The notes beneath the pieces are model-generated. The model was not told the DNA's origin. It searched no databases and worked only from the letters and a program-made list of their open reading frames with translations. Positions 6,323 to 7,851 of a DNA stretch of 7,851 nt are shown in pieces. How positions within the stretch are numbered: the first letter of the stretch is position 1; each line of letters begins with the position of its first letter. The position numbers were made by a program, and so were the translations under genes. Origin of the DNA: a bacterium (lineage in GTDB: Bacteria; Auribacterota; UBA3054); assembly GCA_017444325.1 (NCBI GenBank), contig JAFSWV010000204.1, forward strand, positions 1-7,851. Reading direction: 5' to 3'.

Positions 6323-7738
6323 CTAATTTAACAGCTTTGCGGTAAGTAACTTACCTGGTGTAAATTTCTTGTTGAAAGAAATTTTAGTGTTGTACATCTG
6401 CTCTGTAAATCTTACAAACAGATCAATGCTTTCTACGCCAGTTGAGGTCTCCAGAATATTTGCCAACTCATTCATGCCATTCACGCTCAATTTGCAGTGA
6501 TATACTTCATCTATTTTTTTATATTTTAAAGTCCCGACTTTTTTGTAATTGTAGTCTTCAATAGTATAATTACCTGATGTGCCGCTTTTATTAATTTTTG
6601 GCTGTTTTAAAGTTGGAATTAAGACATTATTCATCGTTAAAGATAAATTATTTTCCGGAAGATAATAAGTATCAAAATCAAGATAAAATTTAGTCGGACG
6701 TGATTCTTTCTTCAGGTTAATTTTGATAGAGCCCTTTTTAGGATATATGGCTATATCATGAACAAAACGTTTCTGTGTCTCAACATGAATACGTGCATAA
6801 TTATCAATATTCGAGGCAGCAATAGTAAATTGGCTGCTATCTTCATTTAAAAATATATCTCCATAATCTTCCGCAAGCATGGTGTTATAAAAGATGATTT
6901 TTTTTGCCAAGGTTTCATTTGATAAATAAAAATATTCTTTAATCCTCTTTTTCGCAAAATATAGTTTAATCCTGCAAGCCATTTCATAAAAAGTTAAAAA
7001 CTGGTCTTTGTTTACATCTGTAAGATAATCCTTCGTTTTATACCAAGCGGAGGTTAAAGGGCTCAATGTCCCTGAATGCTTTTTCGTTGGCGTTTTAGAG
7101 CCGGCAAAAATTAAAACATTGGATCTATTCAAAAAATCTCCGGGAAGAGCATCAATAAAGGAGCTAACACTTACAGAGTCGAGCATTATTATAATATTGA
7201 CTCCTTCTTTAAATTTATCGAAGTCTTCTATGAATTCAGAAGATGTATACTCAGCATCGCAAAAGCATAATGCAGAGTTGTTATTTGCATAACCTGAATA
7301 AAAGAAAAGAAAAGTATCTCCCTCTTCCAATTCACTGGAAATATCCACTATTTTCTGGCGAACTGCATCCTTGGTGGCAAAACTATTAGTTAGAATGCAA
7401 GAATTTGAAAAATAACTGTTATACGGATTTGCGATTTGTCTGGCATCATTAGCGCAAGTTTTAAGCGACTTGTTCCCGTTTTTATATTCATCAATGCCAA
7501 TACCTAAAACAAAATTCTTAAATCGGACTTGATTTGGATACTTAAGGTAATAAAATGAAGTCAAACCTCTTTCAGGGTCAATCTTTCCATTAAATACAAA
7601 AGTGGCACTCTCTTCTACATTTGTTTTAAAGATCGTTCCGTAGTCTTTATCTACATATTCAAAATAAATATTATAGGCTATTGTAGAACCAACATATAAA
7701 AACAAGAAAAAGAATATAAATATAAACTTTTTAATCAT
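6323..7738 (-). CDS. Exported caspase-like (C14) protein lacking both catalytic residues
   Basis: The product has 471 residues. A strong signal peptide (about 1-21, FIFIFFFLFL core, end STIA) indicates export. Residues about 75-265 follow the bacterial caspase-like (peptidase C14) order: FVLGIGIDEYKN, LKTCANDARQI, a SNSCILTNSFATKDAV stretch, DTFLFFYSG, IIIMLDS, VLIFAGSKT and DVNKDQFLTFYE. In active members the third-last element reads SGHG and the next DSCHSG. Here they read SGYANN (Tyr150 for His) and DSVSVSS (Val189 for Cys), so protease activity is not expected. Residues 241-252 fit a 12-residue EF-hand-type calcium loop (D241, N243, D245, T249, E252). Residues about 300-471 look beta-rich and I do not recognise them. 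The frame is intact, with a good ribosome binding site. The gene is far more AT-rich than the Bat operon, which suggests transfer. A binding or regulatory role is possible; function is unknown. Confidence 0.8.
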   Translation of the reverse strand: MIKKFIFIFFFLFLYVGSTIAYNIYFEYVDKDYGTIFKTNVEESATFVFNGKIDPERGLTSFYYLKYPNQVRFKNFVLGIGIDEYKNGNKSLKTCANDARQIANPYNSYFSNSCILTNSFATKDAVRQKIVDISSELEEGDTFLFFYSGYANNNSALCFCDAEYTSSEFIEDFDKFKEGVNIIIMLDSVSVSSFIDALPGDFLNRSNVLIFAGSKTPTKKHSGTLSPLTSAWYKTKDYLTDVNKDQFLTFYEMACRIKLYFAKKRIKEYFYLSNETLAKKIIFYNTMLAEDYGDIFLNEDSSQFTIAASNIDNYARIHVETQKRFVHDIAIYPKKGSIKINLKKESRPTKFYLDFDTYYLPENNLSLTMNNVLIPTLKQPKINKSGTSGNYTIEDYNYKKVGTLKYKKIDEVYHCKLSVNGMNELANILETSTGVESIDLFVRFTEQMYNTKISFNKKFTPGKLLTAKLLN

Positions 7739-7741
7739 AAC

Positions 7742-7748
7742 TCACCTC
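7742..7748 (-). promoter_or_regulatory. Shine-Dalgarno site for the pseudo-caspase gene
   Basis: On the - strand GAGGTGA, a 7-base match to the anti-Shine-Dalgarno sequence, lies 3 bases before the ATG at 7738 (6 bases from its GAGG core). It supports this start, which also opens directly into a good signal peptide. Confidence 0.75.
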
Positions 7749-7792
7749 TCGAAAGTAATTTTTTATTTACTAATCAATATATCCATTGCCTA

Positions 7793-7839
7793 TTTTTATT
7801 TCGGAATGTCCCTTCATTGTTAATAGTTGACACATTGTT
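7793..7839 (-). promoter_or_regulatory. Candidate promoter and operator-like repeats
   Basis: On the - strand TTAACA (7823-7818) matches the -35 consensus at 5 of 6 bases. TAAAAA (7798-7793) matches the -10 at 4 of 6, with a long 19-base spacer. The -35 lies inside a 15-bp near-palindrome, TGTTAATAGTTGACA (7818-7832 on the + strand), and a direct repeat CATTGTT flanks and overlaps it (7815-7821 and 7833-7839). This arrangement would suit an operator, but AT-rich DNA yields such matches easily. Confidence 0.25.
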
Positions 7840-7851
7840 TTGATGGGTTGG

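Noticed and set aside
6851..7645. DYGTIF (residues 32-37) and DYGDIF (291-296) as an internal repeat in the pseudo-caspase
   Set aside because: The surrounding residues do not align, so a chance match of six residues is the simplest reading.
7827..7851. A complete rightward sigma-70 promoter starting with TTGACA
   Set aside because: No -10 box can be seen at 16-18 base spacing before the window ends (the bases there are TGG), so only the -35-like half is noted.

Overview
The window holds nearly all of a Bat ("Bacteroides aerotolerance"-type) operon on the + strand, followed by a convergent, AT-rich gene of different character on the - strand. From left to right: batA (5' end cut off by the window edge), batB, batC, batD and batE, packed with gaps of 10 and 11 bp and two ATGA stop/start overlaps, so they are almost certainly one transcript. 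BatA and BatB are membrane-anchored von Willebrand factor A (VWA) proteins with complete metal-binding (MIDAS) motifs. BatC is an exported TPR protein with a very long Gln/Asp-rich tail. BatD is a large exported protein with one C-terminal membrane anchor and a cytoplasmic tail. BatE is a TPR protein with two membrane segments and a C-terminal SH3-like domain. Signal peptides and the positive-inside rule place the VWA, TPR, BatD and SH3 domains all outside the inner membrane, which fits one periplasmic, membrane-bound assembly. The family was named for an aerotolerance effect in Bacteroides; its biochemical role is not settled. In related clusters a MoxR-type AAA+ ATPase and a DUF58 protein usually lie just upstream; that part is outside this window.

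After batE come about 114 bp without a gene, carrying several small inverted repeats and a T-run terminator candidate for the opposite strand. Base composition then drops sharply: the 60 bases at 1381-1440 hold 40 G/C, the 60 bases at 6901-6960 only 14. The - strand gene at 6323-7738 encodes an exported 471-residue protein with a recognisable caspase-like (peptidase C14) fold in which both catalytic residues are replaced: the His of the usual SGHG is Tyr, and the Cys of the usual DSCHSG is Val. The reading frame is intact, so it reads as a secreted pseudo-caspase rather than a decayed gene. It is the most unusual item here.

Organism: a Gram-negative-type bacterium with a fairly GC-rich core genome and strong AAGGAG ribosome binding sites. 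The strong Shine-Dalgarno sites argue against Bacteroidota, where such sites are usually weak or absent. A member of the PVC group (Lentisphaerota, Kiritimatiellota or Verrucomicrobiota) is a reasonable guess from the operon layout, but this is low-confidence inference. The Bat operon looks like core chromosome. The pseudo-caspase gene looks like an accessory or transferred gene inserted next to it; no mobile element, RNA gene or CRISPR array was seen.
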